64,000 bases of DNA. It comes from Symbiodinium kawagutii (lineage: Eukaryota > Sar > Dinophyceae > Suessiales > Symbiodiniaceae). The stretch lies in NCBI GenBank assembly GCA_009767595.1, contig VSDK01021626.1, positions 59,264 to 123,263 on the forward strand, read 5' to 3'. The notes under the pieces were generated by a model that made no database searches, had not been told where the DNA came from, and worked only from the letters and a program-made list of their open reading frames with translations. Each line of letters opens with the position of its first letter. The first letter of the stretch is position 1. This document shows, piece by piece, positions 13,363-25,390 of the stretch. The position numbers and the translations under genes are program-made.

Positions 13363-13436
13363 AGGGGATCATGAGGGGATCATGAGGGGATTATGAGGGG
13401 ATTATGAGGGGATCATGAGGGGATCATGAGGGGATT
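13363..13436. repeat. 12-bp tandem repeat GAGGGGATCATG
   Basis: Six units of GGGGATCATGAG or GGGGATTATGAG run in tandem. Confidence 0.9.
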
Positions 13437-16382
13437 TTCGGAGATATGTTCATGGTTCAACACAACATGTTCAAACTTCTGTTTGGTACTTATTAGTATT
13501 AGTGGAACCCCCAAAATTCCCGAGTTATGATCAGCAACAGGAATATCCGAAAAGATCAACTACATTGGGTCATCACTGACCATTCTCGCTAAGAATGGTT
13601 GATAACGGCTAGAAACCAACCAGCTAGTACCTTAGTGCCTCATCACCAATGATAGCTGTCAATGGGAGATGCGTATTGAAAGACTACCTCATACTACCTC
13701 ACTAGTTTTACCATAGATCGCTGGTGATTCACCATCGAACATGGCTAACTTTTTCAGCTTGAACCTCCCAACATGCCTAGGGGTGTTGTTTTGTTGGGAG
13801 GATTACATATTGCAAGACCATTTGGCTAGGGGAATGATTGCTGCGGGGTGGATTGGTGTATAGCGTTTAGCTTCTTGTGATGATCCATCAATCACCACTC
13901 GACCCACCAGGTAATTTCATCCTCGAAGTTGCACCCACCCCAGCACACTCCACCATGTGTTAAGTGAAGCTGAGTAGGGAAGCCAGTCGTGATGGGCATA
14001 AATGTATCAGTGCTTTCACTCCGCAAAGACTAAGGATCTGCAAATGCGCTAAACACCAACAACGGGATGCTCACAATGATTAAGCGTCATTGACCTTTAC
14101 CAATCATAAATATCGTGGTCCAAAATGGTTGGTTTGTTGGTAAACATGATTCAAACCCAAATTACTCGTCGTTATGATGCATTCAATGCATCAGAGATCG
14201 CCTTTCTTCAGTTTTCTCATGTTTCCTCAGCAGTGGGTAGCTAGGCGTGGAGCCGGACTGGCCTCGCGATTATTGACCTTTATGGAGGACAAGGCTGGCA
14301 GATTGTGACCTCTGCAGCGCGGGATCACAAGCTTCGTTGCTTCTGTATGTCCAAATACTGGGGTTGCTTCTTGGGACATTGATCTTCGCAGCTGGTTGTC
14401 CAAAGATCAAAACTTTATGTCGCACTGCTTTCACGTAAGCTTCGATTTGAGACACAACCAAGCAAACAAGCAAAAACAAAGAAACAAATAGGCAAATCGT
14501 TACGCAAGATGTTGCCTTGAATTTGAGACATCACTCTATAGCTGATCGAAATGGCCCAAGAGAAGGGTCTGACCACCGCACTCCAGAGTGCCTAGCCATA
14601 GTTGTCTACTTTCTGGCTTGTTAGCATTGCTGAGCTGTGTCTTAGAATGAATGTATGGGTTCTCCCCATATGCTCTACCCGCAATTATCCCAGAATTTGT
14701 CGCTTCAGAAGGGAGACCAGCCATCACGTCCCTCATGAACACATGATATCACATGCATACATATACATACTGCCTAATTATGTACAAAACATTTCTGTAC
14801 ACACATCCATGCAGCATGACATCGTGACAGGCTCGTGCCTGGGGCCTTGGGCTCATTGGCCTGCATGTACATCGAGATAATTGGCAGCTTGCTCATGAAG
14901 CGCAAGATGTGGGGGAACAGTGAGTTTCTTGCAAGGTTAGGTGGTTGGTTGTTCATGGTTTGTGGCCACAATTTGGGCAACATGGCTTGACACGAGTTGT
15001 CAATAGGAAGGGTGTCATGTTACCTCCAAATCACTCAGCCAGAATTTCAACCAAGGTCGGCTCTTCGATTTTACGAGAAGAAGGGCTTTGAGGTCAGGAC
15101 CCTGTTGGTATTTCTGTCACGTGGTGCACTTTGCGCTTTTTTAATGTGGCTCAGATTTATTATTGCCCACAAATTAGCTTATTTAGGCTTCAACGCTGAC
15201 TTATTGAGTTGTGTTTTGAAGCCAATTTGGGTACTCACCATCGATCCATTCTCAGCTTGACGGAAGATGGCCCAGGTCACTTCGGACTGGCTTGGCTGGG
15301 GTGACAAGTTCTTTCTGCTTCTGAAGCCTTTGTGACATGAATTTTTGATTACTCCTTTGGCTCGGGCATCAGACCGCAGTGGAGTTCACATGGCTGTTTC
15401 CTTTCTGAAGTATCTATCAATAAACCGATGAAGTAGCACCAATATCTTCCCACTGTTTGCGATCATTTTTGTTTTTGCTTCACAAGGAAAGCAGCCTGCA
15501 CGATCAATACAGACCTAGCCACTGATGCCAAAGCCTAGTAGCCAGTTGGCCTCTATTTCAAAAGTTCACGAATTCTCGAGCTGGGTGTCCACTCCAAGAT
15601 GATCCATGATATGGAAAACCAGAGCTTCCCAAAATGATTGGCTTTGCGCCAGCCATTCCGCCAAAATTGGGCAAGCACCCAGCTGATCATTTTCGAAGTT
15701 TATAAAGTGCCGTTTCAGCCGTTGGAGTGCTGCGGCTTGCCGCTTTTAGCTAAAATGCATCTTATAGCTGCATATTATAGTCTGGTTGACCACGCAGTGA
15801 CACCTTCCCTACATTCAGAATCAGTGCTGACAGAGGAAGTACCAAGAGTCCTTGGTTTTTCGTTGCAAAGGTGTTTCAAGTGGAGACCAAACTTCGCATC
15901 AATGTCCTGTGTGATTGTTCGCTTGACAGAAGTCCTGACGAGCGACAGATCCTGGGAGTTAGTTAATTAGGCCAAGGCTCTGTGCGTGCTGCGAGTACAG
16001 TGAGAACTATGTTGAGATTGCCACTGTATACCAAGTTGGGCCCTGGAAACCAATAAGGTGAACACCAAGCCCGCATCATTTGCTTCGTTTCGCATGTGTG
16101 GAAAGCCTGTGGCCAACAGCTGCGTTGAAATTTGCTGAGAACTGGTCACTCCATTGTTTCGAAACAAAATTTGCCAGGAAATCAATGCAAAGTCCCTAGG
16201 GCTGAGCTTTCTGTGACTTTGAGCTGGGATTGGATGCTGTTCCGAGCGGCCAGGTTGAAAGGGGTTGACATTGGCTGGAATCATCGGAGTAGCCTGTAGC
16301 AAGAACACCTGCAACGCAGCAGGGCCGGGATATGGAGGCCACAAGCAGGCAAGCATGATGATCTATGATGGTTGGCACTGGT

Positions 16383-16445
16383 CGATACTGGGAGATCCAC
16401 ATCTGGGAGATCCACATCTGGGAGATCCACATGTGGGAAATCCAC
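16383..16445. repeat. 15-bp tandem repeat CTGGGAGATCCACAT
   Basis: Four tandem units; the last is slightly diverged (GTGGGAAATCCACAT). Confidence 0.9.
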
Positions 16446-17565
16446 ATCGAGGTAGTGTCCCCAACTACCAGCGACCAATGGCACCCCCAAAAATCCCTTT
16501 TATAGGTTATAACATGTTCTAACTATATTTTTGGAGGCTAAAAATCGATACACGGTATGCCCTTTTCAGGGTTTGGGGGCCCATGGTGGTCAGTTTCTTG
16601 ATTCAAACCATTTATAATTTATAAGCATGGTGGTCAGTTTGTATATCCATGGTGATCATTCACATTTGTCAAAACCATGGATCTCCACATCTGAAATCCA
16701 TGAAACGCTGCGGTTGGCTCAGCTGAGAGAACGGAGCGCCCTTTCCGGGGCCCGGTGCGGGCACAGGCAGGGCTGCGAAGTTTTTTTTTCGCGATGGCGA
16801 TGGCTAGCAGAAACCAAGAGCGAATGCTTCACTCGAATTTCCATGGGGGATGAAGCACCAGCAATCTACCAGCAGTAATCTACAGTCGCACAGTCACAGG
16901 ATTTTTGTTTGGGAGGGGTTTAGTAATAGGAGGAAAGGATCACAGGAAAACCATTCACATTCTAAGGAACTAATGCACATATGGATGAGGAAATGCTAAG
17001 GATATAGTCAGTTACTGGATGTTGGATCCGCTGCTCCTGGTAAATTGTGCACAACAGGGTAGGTTTATTGGCATTCTTATATAGATTTTAGGAACCTAAT
17101 CCTGCAGTTGTCATCATCCGTTGTAATCCCGTAGCAGCCACTGCCGTTGATCATGATTGCAGGTAGCTTTTGGTTGTTATGTTGTTTGTTGTTTGTTTGC
17201 AGCCAGTATGAACGGCTCTAGATGAAACGCTGACGAGTATTGACCATCATTGATTAGACCATGCACCATTGCCCCACGACTATCCATCAACAGCTATGCA
17301 CGATCCGCATTGTCACCACCGCCCATCAACTCCTATAGGGAATGAAATGGCTCCAATTATCAACTACTAAAGTGGAGTCGTTGCCCACATAAAAAATGAT
17401 TGTATGGCGCCTTGGTACTCTTACTTTGGAAGTCACATATGCTTAATCACGAGCCAATGTTTAACCGTAGCCGATCGGAATGGTAGTAATGGTCAACCAT
17501 GGTTAACAGCAGACTCATTCAGATTTTGCGACATTTTGATGATCATGATTGCCGAGCTATATCAA

Positions 17566-17611
17566 TGATGACGACGATGACGATGATGATGATGATCATC
17601 ATCATCATCAC
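17566..17611. repeat. GAT/ATC mirror palindrome
   Basis: A run of GATGATGATGAT turns into ATCATCATCATC, forming a perfect short palindrome around position 17595. Confidence 0.8.
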
Positions 17612-18666
17612 GATTTGATGCTTGAACTATCGTGATTTTTTTGATGATGATGGTTACTTCTGGTTACTGATGGTTACTGATCATGATTGAAAATGATCGA
17701 TGAAGACTGGCAGTTGATGCTGCAGCGCCCAGGTGGAGATGGCGGAGGAGTCGCCTTCGGGTCCACCAGTGGTGCTGGGAGCCCAGGGCGAGCCCTTGGG
17801 GCCTGGGAATGAATGTACGGAAGCTTGGAACCATTGGGACATGGGGCCTACATACAGAACCCTTAGATGTTATTTCCCTAGGTTATGGCAGCATCTTAGT
17901 TGAGGATTAGTGGTTAGGGATAGTTGCTGTATGGTGAATGGATGGTCACAGTAGTTAATGGTTATCATGGTTATTACTGGTGATTGATGATGTATTGATT
18001 ATTGAGACTGATTAGGCGTGTTTGATGATTCTGAACGGTCAATCAATTAGAACATCCAAACAATAGAAATGAACTATTGTTCTTCCAGAGAATCATTTAG
18101 AAATACTTTGCACATTGTGCTTCAGATTCTTCACTCTTAGCATAGGTATGATCCGATTTCATCCAAAGAAAGTAATTTTCGGACATAAAGCGTGTTTTCC
18201 CCACTGGTTCCATGGCAGTGTCATTGGAGTCAGCTTGGGAACTGTTCACTGTGAGCGTACGATCATCACATAGAATATTCAGTTGCGAATGATTGGTGTT
18301 CTATGCAAGCTCCATTCGGAACTTCCTTGGCAAGGGGGTCCCATGCGTTTCCCAACGATGTTCCAAGTGCATGTTAGCGTATTTGTTTTTGCCTGTTTAT
18401 GCTTTTACACATATCTTATGAAATACTATAGACTAGCTGGATACATACTTGAACACATTTACATGAATGGGATATAAATCAACGATAAACGTGTGTATAG
18501 ATCCATATAGAGATATGTATACGTACAAAAATGTATACATATATACATGTAAATATATCTATATCTCTATACAAAAAAAATATATATATATAAATATGTA
18601 TGTATTTATAAATAAATGTATATGTGTTTGTGTATCTTACGAACGGTCACGGTGCACATGCTAAGG

Positions 18667-18750
18667 CTCGCACCATCTGAGCCGGCAGAGGCGGCGCCCG
18701 CGGTGCCTGCGGAGGCAGCGCCAGCGGAGGCAGCTCCTGCGGAAGCTGTG
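18667..18750 (+). CDS. possible short Ala/Pro/Glu-rich exon, unassigned
   Basis: Within very AT-rich sequence, a short GC-rich block is open on the plus strand and reads as PAEAAPA-type repeats. It is preceded by CTAAG (acceptor-like) and ends at GTGCAG followed by GC (a donor form used elsewhere in this window). No partner exon was identified. The block may simply be a GC-rich minisatellite with a unit of about 18 bp. Confidence 0.2.
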
Positions 18751-20370
18751 CAGGCGTGGTGTGTTGCAGGTGCTGGTGGTGTGGTGTTGTAATCGATTGG
18801 TGTAAATATGAATGTATATGTATGTATATTCATATATAATATGCATATGTTTGTATATATGTATTTATATATAACATATTTGTATATTCATTATATTTGT
18901 TATGTATATTTATTCATTTATTTAAAAATAAATATTGGTTACTTTAATATGTATATTTATTTCTAGGAATAGATAATCATATTTATATTGATAATTATAT
19001 ATATATATTAGACAGTTAATTCATATGTATGTGTATTGTATGATTCTATATATATATATTATTTATATCTATATTTGTAAATGTTCTACATAGATATTCT
19101 ACACACAATGCTCTCTTTATATTCTTTTATGAATATATGTAGATTCTGAACAATCGCTCTTTATATTAATAGAATTCATTTTCTTTGGTATTGTATACAC
19201 AGTGCACAGAGGTTACACCATCATTTTTTCAAAGGTATACATAAAAGGGTAAGCAATGACCGAACAAAATAAATACATGCATGACATTTTACAAACAAAA
19301 ACATCAATGCTTGTCCGTGAACATCACATTTCGCCCGGTGAATGTACCCGATGAATTTGGGATGGTGAAGTAGTGTAATTGGTTTGGTTGAGGCGAAGAT
19401 GCACAGAAAATCCAAGTGTTTTGACGGTGTCTTCTTGTTTGACCAGCCAAGATCGGATATTCCTCATGCTCATCCATTTGTGAAGTGAGAATCCCTTTTC
19501 CAACGAACGTGTATAGTGGGATTGTGCTTTCCTTGTCACTTGCTTTGTTTGTGGTTGTCACTGTTCTCCGAAGACCCGTTTAAATGAGCTGAAAAGTCAA
19601 AAGGAACGCTGTACAGGGGTCGGAGGTGCCAATGACATTCAATGAGTTTTCAAACGCACGTTTGATGTTGGCCACTTGGTTTGTATTTGTGTCGCTTCCT
19701 TTCGGTGGGCAAGCATTCCATAGTGTGAAAGTCGGTGAAATTTTAACGTATTCCAATGGAACAAGCCCTTTGCTAGCTGAACTGTGAACACTGAACTGTG
19801 AAAGTGAATCATGAACCAAGGCATAGGACAGCACAGTTGACTAAGATCACAAATTGGTCCATTGGAATCCATGAGTCATGAACTGTGCCGTGCTGTGCTG
19901 CGCTTGCGCTGAGTGCAGACTCGGCCTCGCAGGCACAGGAAGAGAAGGAGGAGGGGTCGGTAGCAGCGGGAAACGATCAAGCGAGATACGTGGGTTTGTA
20001 ACTGGTGTGCCCCACAGGCCCAAGCGCGTTTGCTTCAAAAATGATCATTGAAGGTGATGGTTTCAGGGATACATAGGGATACATACTTTAAGCACACCTG
20101 TGTAGATGAGAAACGGGAAAAGGCCCTTCAGCATGGTCACCTCAGGGGAAATCTTGGGAGCAGAAGCAGCGGATCAGACGAACACGAGGAAGAACTTGAT
20201 TTGAGGTTCTGAGCGCTGGGTATGTCCTGTACCGGAATAAACTCTTCAAACTGGTTCATCACCCACCTGAGTGCTTGAAGTATCAATCATCTCAATAATC
20301 CCTTGGATGCCTTCCCAATTTGAATCCCAAAAAGGACTCCCGGACAAAAATTGGAATTCTACCTCAAACA

Positions 20371-20428
20371 AATTGAATCCCAAATTGAATCCCAAATTGA
20401 ATCCCAAATTGAATCCCAAATTGAATCC
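20371..20428. repeat. 15-bp tandem repeat AATTGAATCCCAAAT
   Basis: Four perfect units plus a partial one. The reading frame passes through it without stops because the unit is a multiple of three. Confidence 0.9.
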
Positions 20429-20747
20429 TGGAAAACCTTGACATCCAAGGCTACCTCCAACCCATGCCAGGACAGCGGCCTCCCAGAGGCGACTCCAGGG
20501 GTTGCGGCGCCTTCCGGGATCCATTCGGGGGAACGTACCACTGGTGGCCTTGGTGCTTCAGCCATGGGTCCCATGAAGCTGGCGGCTGGCCACGCCGGTC
20601 TGACAGCGGCTTGGTGGGTTGTGATAGATCCAGTCGTGACTTTGTGAAGAAAGAATTGGAGGGATTGTATTCAGCTTACTCTACGTCAATGGCATCATCA
20701 GCATCATCGAATCGTGAGCTTCCTTTCTCAATGTTTAAGCATTATGA

Positions 20748-20749
20748 CC

Positions 20750-20784
<35 letters not shown>

Positions 20785-20915
20785 ATCATCATCATCATCG
20801 TCGTCGTCATAATCATCATCATCATAATCATCATCATCATCCTCATCGTCATCGTCATCCTCATCGTCATCGTCATCGTCATCATCGTCATCGTCATCGT
20901 CATCATCATCATCGG
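20748..20915. repeat. CATCGT/CAT trinucleotide repeat
   Basis: About 165 bp of CATCGTCATCATCAT-type triplets with TCC and TAA interruptions. The poly-Asp, Ile/Val and Met/Thr open frames over it are artefacts. Confidence 0.93.
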
Positions 20916-21365
20916 TGTCAGAACTGGTGTGCTCTCTGGCATATTTTTCCGCAGATAGCGAAGACATTTGGGTTGTTACTTCAAGTATAGCGCGAAGCAA
21001 CGTAAAAATGATTCGGTAGGTGCCGCTGCTGTTTTGGGTGCTGCTGCTGTTGCCGGATAGTTGCCATCATGATTCAGTGGGTGACATTGCTGTTTTGGGT
21101 GCCGGTACTGTTGCCATGGGTGTCAGCAGGTTTCGGGAGGGTGCCGGTGCTGCTGCTGTTTTGGGCGCCGCTGCTATTGCCGGATAGGCTATAGGTGTCA
21201 ACATGTTTCGGGAGGGTGTTGATGCTTGCGGGATACGTCGAAGCCAAACATCCGTTTGTTCGAGCTTTTGGATTGTCAAAAACCTAAAAGAGAATGTCCA
21301 GCATTGGAATTTGCTTGCTATCTGGGGTCTATGCTGGCGTGCTTTTTTGATCATCTTCCTTTCAA

Positions 21366-21470
21366 TACCCTATCCTTCCAGTTACCTCTATAGTAGGTAA
21401 CCAGCTGGTTTCTACCATTGTTTTGTAGGGTTGGTTACCTACTATATAGGTAACTGGAAGGGTAGGGATA
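21366..21470. repeat. 105-bp hairpin with 38-39-bp arms (MITE-like)
   Basis: The left arm (21366-21403) and right arm (21432-21470) are near-perfect reverse complements, sharing TTCCAGTTACCT and ATAGTAGGTAACCA around a 28-base loop. There is no coding content. It is consistent with a foldback or tiny non-autonomous element. Confidence 0.75.
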
Positions 21471-21644
21471 GATTAAGTGCGGGTAAGCCTCAGAAATGGC
21501 AGCCGTACAGCCGTACACCTGGTTTCCGCACAGGTGGACTTCGAGGCTTTGCGGCGAGAGCTCGCAGAGTGGCTCGGCAGAGTTGTCCAGCTCCAGGGAT
21601 GCGTCAGGGTTCACCAGATATGCAAGCTGGTGACTGCTAGTGTT

Positions 21645-21740
21645 TAGTTCATGGTTAGTTCATGGTTGGTTCATGGTTGGTTCATGGTTGGTTCATGGTT
21701 GGTTCATGGTTGGTTCAACTTATGGTTAGTTCATGGTTGA
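21645..21740. repeat. 11-bp tandem repeat TTCATGGTTGG
   Basis: About eight units of TTCATGGTTGG/TTCATGGTTAG, with one insertion near 21716. Confidence 0.85.
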
Positions 21741-22129
21741 TAGTGACTGGTAGTGGTCAATGATGATTTATCCATGGTTGGAAATGTCTTTAATTATGGA
21801 GTTAATGATAGTGTTTGATAACCAAGACATTCCAACACCTAGATTTTCGCATGGACAGAGACCAACTGGTGGGAAAAAAGGTAGTAGGCCACATCCATCC
21901 ACATCCTGAAATTGACTACTCTGATCATTCTTGAATGTTTACCTGGGTGCCCGGTTTTGACCCCTACGTGTTGGGAAGTTCCTGACCTTGCGAACCCCTC
22001 CTCCCATCTTCATGGGTTCAGGTGTGAGAAAGGATCAGCCCTTGTGACTCATGAAAAAATCGGTTATCAGCAAGGCAACCATGTAACAGCTCTTGTAATG
22101 GAGAGTTCTTATCCAGAAGTGGTTGCTTG

Positions 22130-22203
22130 ATTACTATAAATGATTGATACTAGATGAATACTAGATGATTTGGGGGTACTCCTATTTTGAGAAACACCCA
22201 TGT
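22130..22203 (+). repeat. dispersed family B element, partial copy
   Basis: It has the middle and 3' parts only: ATTACTATAAATG, GATGATTTGGGGGTACTC and TTTTGAGAAACACCCATG. The GGGGACCCCC start is missing. Confidence 0.5.
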
Positions 22204-23696
22204 ATTGTTCTTGAGTTCCTACACTGCACCCATGTCGTATCAGAGCTGGCGCAGGGAGAAGGAACCTCCAAAACCTGCAAGCCGGCCAGAGTCCCAGTGG
22301 CATGGGTTGAGTGTTTTCCTATGTGATGAAAGTGTCGGAGCTTCAAAATCCCTCGACATAATATGCTGTCGTTTGGGTATAGCAAGCCTTTAAGGTGCTA
22401 AAACTTTCGTGAGGCCTGGATTCCTTAACTGGTTCTGTCTCGGACACTGGAGAATCGATGTTGAGGTGTTCCACGGATCGTTTTTTGTAGGCGGATAGCT
22501 TGCCACAATGCATCCCTCCGTTGTGGAAGCTAGAAAAGGAGCATATGGGCCCATATGAAAACTAAATCTTCATATTTTTATAGTTGCAGTACTGCTTTGT
22601 TTCCCACAAAATTTGAAGGTTTCTTGTGTTTGCTGGAAGAGACAAGCCATGCCTCTTTGCCGTGTTGCTTGCTGCTGGATTTACGGGTCAAAAAACCAAT
22701 AAGAGAATGGATCAATTTGCCACTTACGCATTGTTGTCAGGGATTGATGCTAATTTGCTTGTGGTGTTTGTTCATATTGTTCTTGGACGGGGGTTCGAAA
22801 AATAGATAAACAAAAGAGCATGCTAGCTGCTAAACAGGAGAACACAAAAACATGGTGACTAAAAAGGAAACTGCTAAGCAGAAGAGTTCACCATCAAAAG
22901 CAGTTCCTTCAAAGGTGGCGAAGTTTCTTCTGCCATTTGGTTTCTTGCCGCGGGTGGTTCCTAGTTCCTGCGCGCCAGTTCTTCCCAATTTTGTCTGTTG
23001 ACAGTTCGGTTCGGCGCTTCCACTGTAGCCTTCTGACCAATCGTGCTTCTGATGTAGCCTCTCTGTTGACAGTTCATAGCCATACATAGCCTTGGATGTC
23101 TTCATCTCCTTGACTCAGTTTACCGATGAGGCCAGAGTTTTGCCTCTTCGCAGACTCCGCTTCAATGCAGGGCCGAAGACCAAAACAGGAGGACTGCACT
23201 GGTACTGGTGATGCGGTGGTTCCATTCAAACTTTGGACGAGGGCAGGATGATGAGCAAGGGGTTTGCTATGTTTCCAAAGAGTCTTAAAAGAATGTTACA
23301 GATTGTCAAAGTATGGGCTTCGGGTTTTGTTAGGTAGACTTCCTGCGGCCGCTGTGCTCGAATTGTGTGGTTCAAATAAGGTTTGCTTCGACGCTTTTTC
23401 AGCTCCAGGATCGACATGTGAAGATTCCTGACCTTACAAAGGCGGCGAAGGCCCAGCGGAAGTGGAAGTTTGCGTGGCTTTGGAAGCAACCGCGTCAGAC
23501 GATTAACGCATATACTGCATGTTAGGTGATGTTAAGTGATGTTAAGTGATGTTAGGTGCCCAAGATTGTGCAAGTTCATTCGCCCAGAGAATCTTGACAA
23601 GTTGTTGCATTCATGGATCAAGCTGTACAGTTGAAATCAGTTGAATATTTTAAGTAAACTGTCTTGGACAACTTGGACTCTTTGCATCTTTGGGCC

Positions 23697-25283
23697 ATGT
23701 ATCGCTTCCTTGCCGGCGGTTTTCTGGTGACCTGTTTGGCCTCGAGTGGCGGCTTTTGGCCGCACTACAGCGGCCGAAGAGAAGTCACCAGCCTGGATGG
23801 GGTGTGGTCGTTTGGCTTTGATGGCTCCACAGATTTCGATGTGCTGCAAAAGGACATCCAACAAGTGGGATCAGGTAGTGGATCACAAGGATTTTTGTCT
23901 GAAATCACCTCTTCTAGTGGTACGGTACTTGTATCCCAGATGTGATGTAGACAACTGTTCCGATTTTGGATTGTGACCAGTCCATCGATTAGGCACTCAC
24001 ACCCAAACTAGCCCAGGCCAGTCCAGTAAAGGATGCTCTTCAAGTTTCCCTTTGCACATGAATCAATCCATCATGAACGATCCGATCATGAACTACTCTT
24101 CGATTCCTCAATGGTTCCAACAGACTTGGATGATTTCCTCACTGATTTCCTCATGTTTTCCCAGGGTTTCCAGGATGTTTCCACAGGATTGTTCAGGCCC
24201 TGGAAGGGTCACTGCACCAGGACTTTGATCCCAGGCCTGTTGGGTTGACCCCATCGGATGCTCGGGTACCTGGCAGCTTCGATGTCGCGCCGCCTGGAGT
24301 TCTGGGACGTCGTGGCGTGGCGATGTACCGAAGGAACTTCCAGCAGAAAGGCCGTGCGCGGCTGCAGTTCATGGGATGCTCCTTCTACTGCAGGCGACAC
24401 TGCGGCGACACCTTTTTTGTTTGAAGCTTTTTATAGCTTTTGAATGGTTTTGATGCTTCTTGGTGTTTGGAAAATACAGTTTCTGGAGACTGTCTTTTTG
24501 AGTGAGTTTTTACGAGTTGGAGTGTATGTTCGGGGATGAAATCAACCAACACTAGTGGAAATTTGCATAGGATACCCCCTTGGCATCATGGAGTCACTCC
24601 TGCAGGGTTTTCGTTGATGGAAAAGAAGTTGGAGAACATCGCGCTGGTGGCTTTGTTCCTTGGTACCTGGACTTGGAGTCCCCAACCTCGGAGGAAACGA
24701 CCAGGGAACTGTTCGTCTTGGTGGACAATCGCTTCAACCGAACCACCGCACCACTTCACACAGGTGGTGACTTTTGGCACTACGGAGGCTTGGTCCGAAG
24801 CGTTCTTTTACACGATCTGCCAGATGATCATCATGAGGCATGGGTGTGGCGCGCCCATGTGCTGCCCAAAGTGAGTCCGTACGATCCTTATCCCCAGCCC
24901 AGTGGAATGGTCGCTGGGCTTGGAGATCAGTTTTGAAGAAAGCTGGTCCAAGGCCAAAGATGATAGGCATCCCCTTTGTACCTTTTGTTGAGCTTGATCT
25001 TTTTCACAGCATATGAAAGCTAAATGCACGCTCTCGTTTCTGTATGATGTGTATTGTTTGCTTTTGCAGATCTGATCAAACAAAATAAACTGCCAACCAT
25101 GATCATACAGACTTTCTGTACTTCCGCGGGATTGGCAATAGTAAGCAATAGTCAACTCGGCCGATGTTGTTCTGCGGTAGAGTAGAGGCTGATCTCTTGG
25201 CCATTGTGATGTCCACTGCAAACAATTGGGGAATGTCAACCATCAAAGCCCGTCAGTGCCGTGGTCGCTGTCATCGTCATCGC

Positions 25284-25336
<53 letters not shown>

Positions 25337-25337
25337 G

Positions 25338-25390
<53 letters not shown>

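Larger units (their letters stand above)
10430..23600. other. gene-poor repeat-rich stretch
   Basis: Apart from the repeats listed separately, only short open frames are present and none belongs to a family I recognise. AT-rich low-complexity sequence occupies 18480-19200. Exons of an unrecognised gene cannot be excluded. Confidence 0.4.

Noticed and set aside
13363..13436. CRISPR-like regular repeats (also at 6455, 16383 and 45697)
   Set aside because: The units are directly adjacent with no unique spacers. These are ordinary minisatellites in a eukaryotic genome.
20464..21000. Poly-Asp and Ile/Val-rich open frames
   Set aside because: They are translations of a CATCGT/CAT repeat, with no flanking coding signal.
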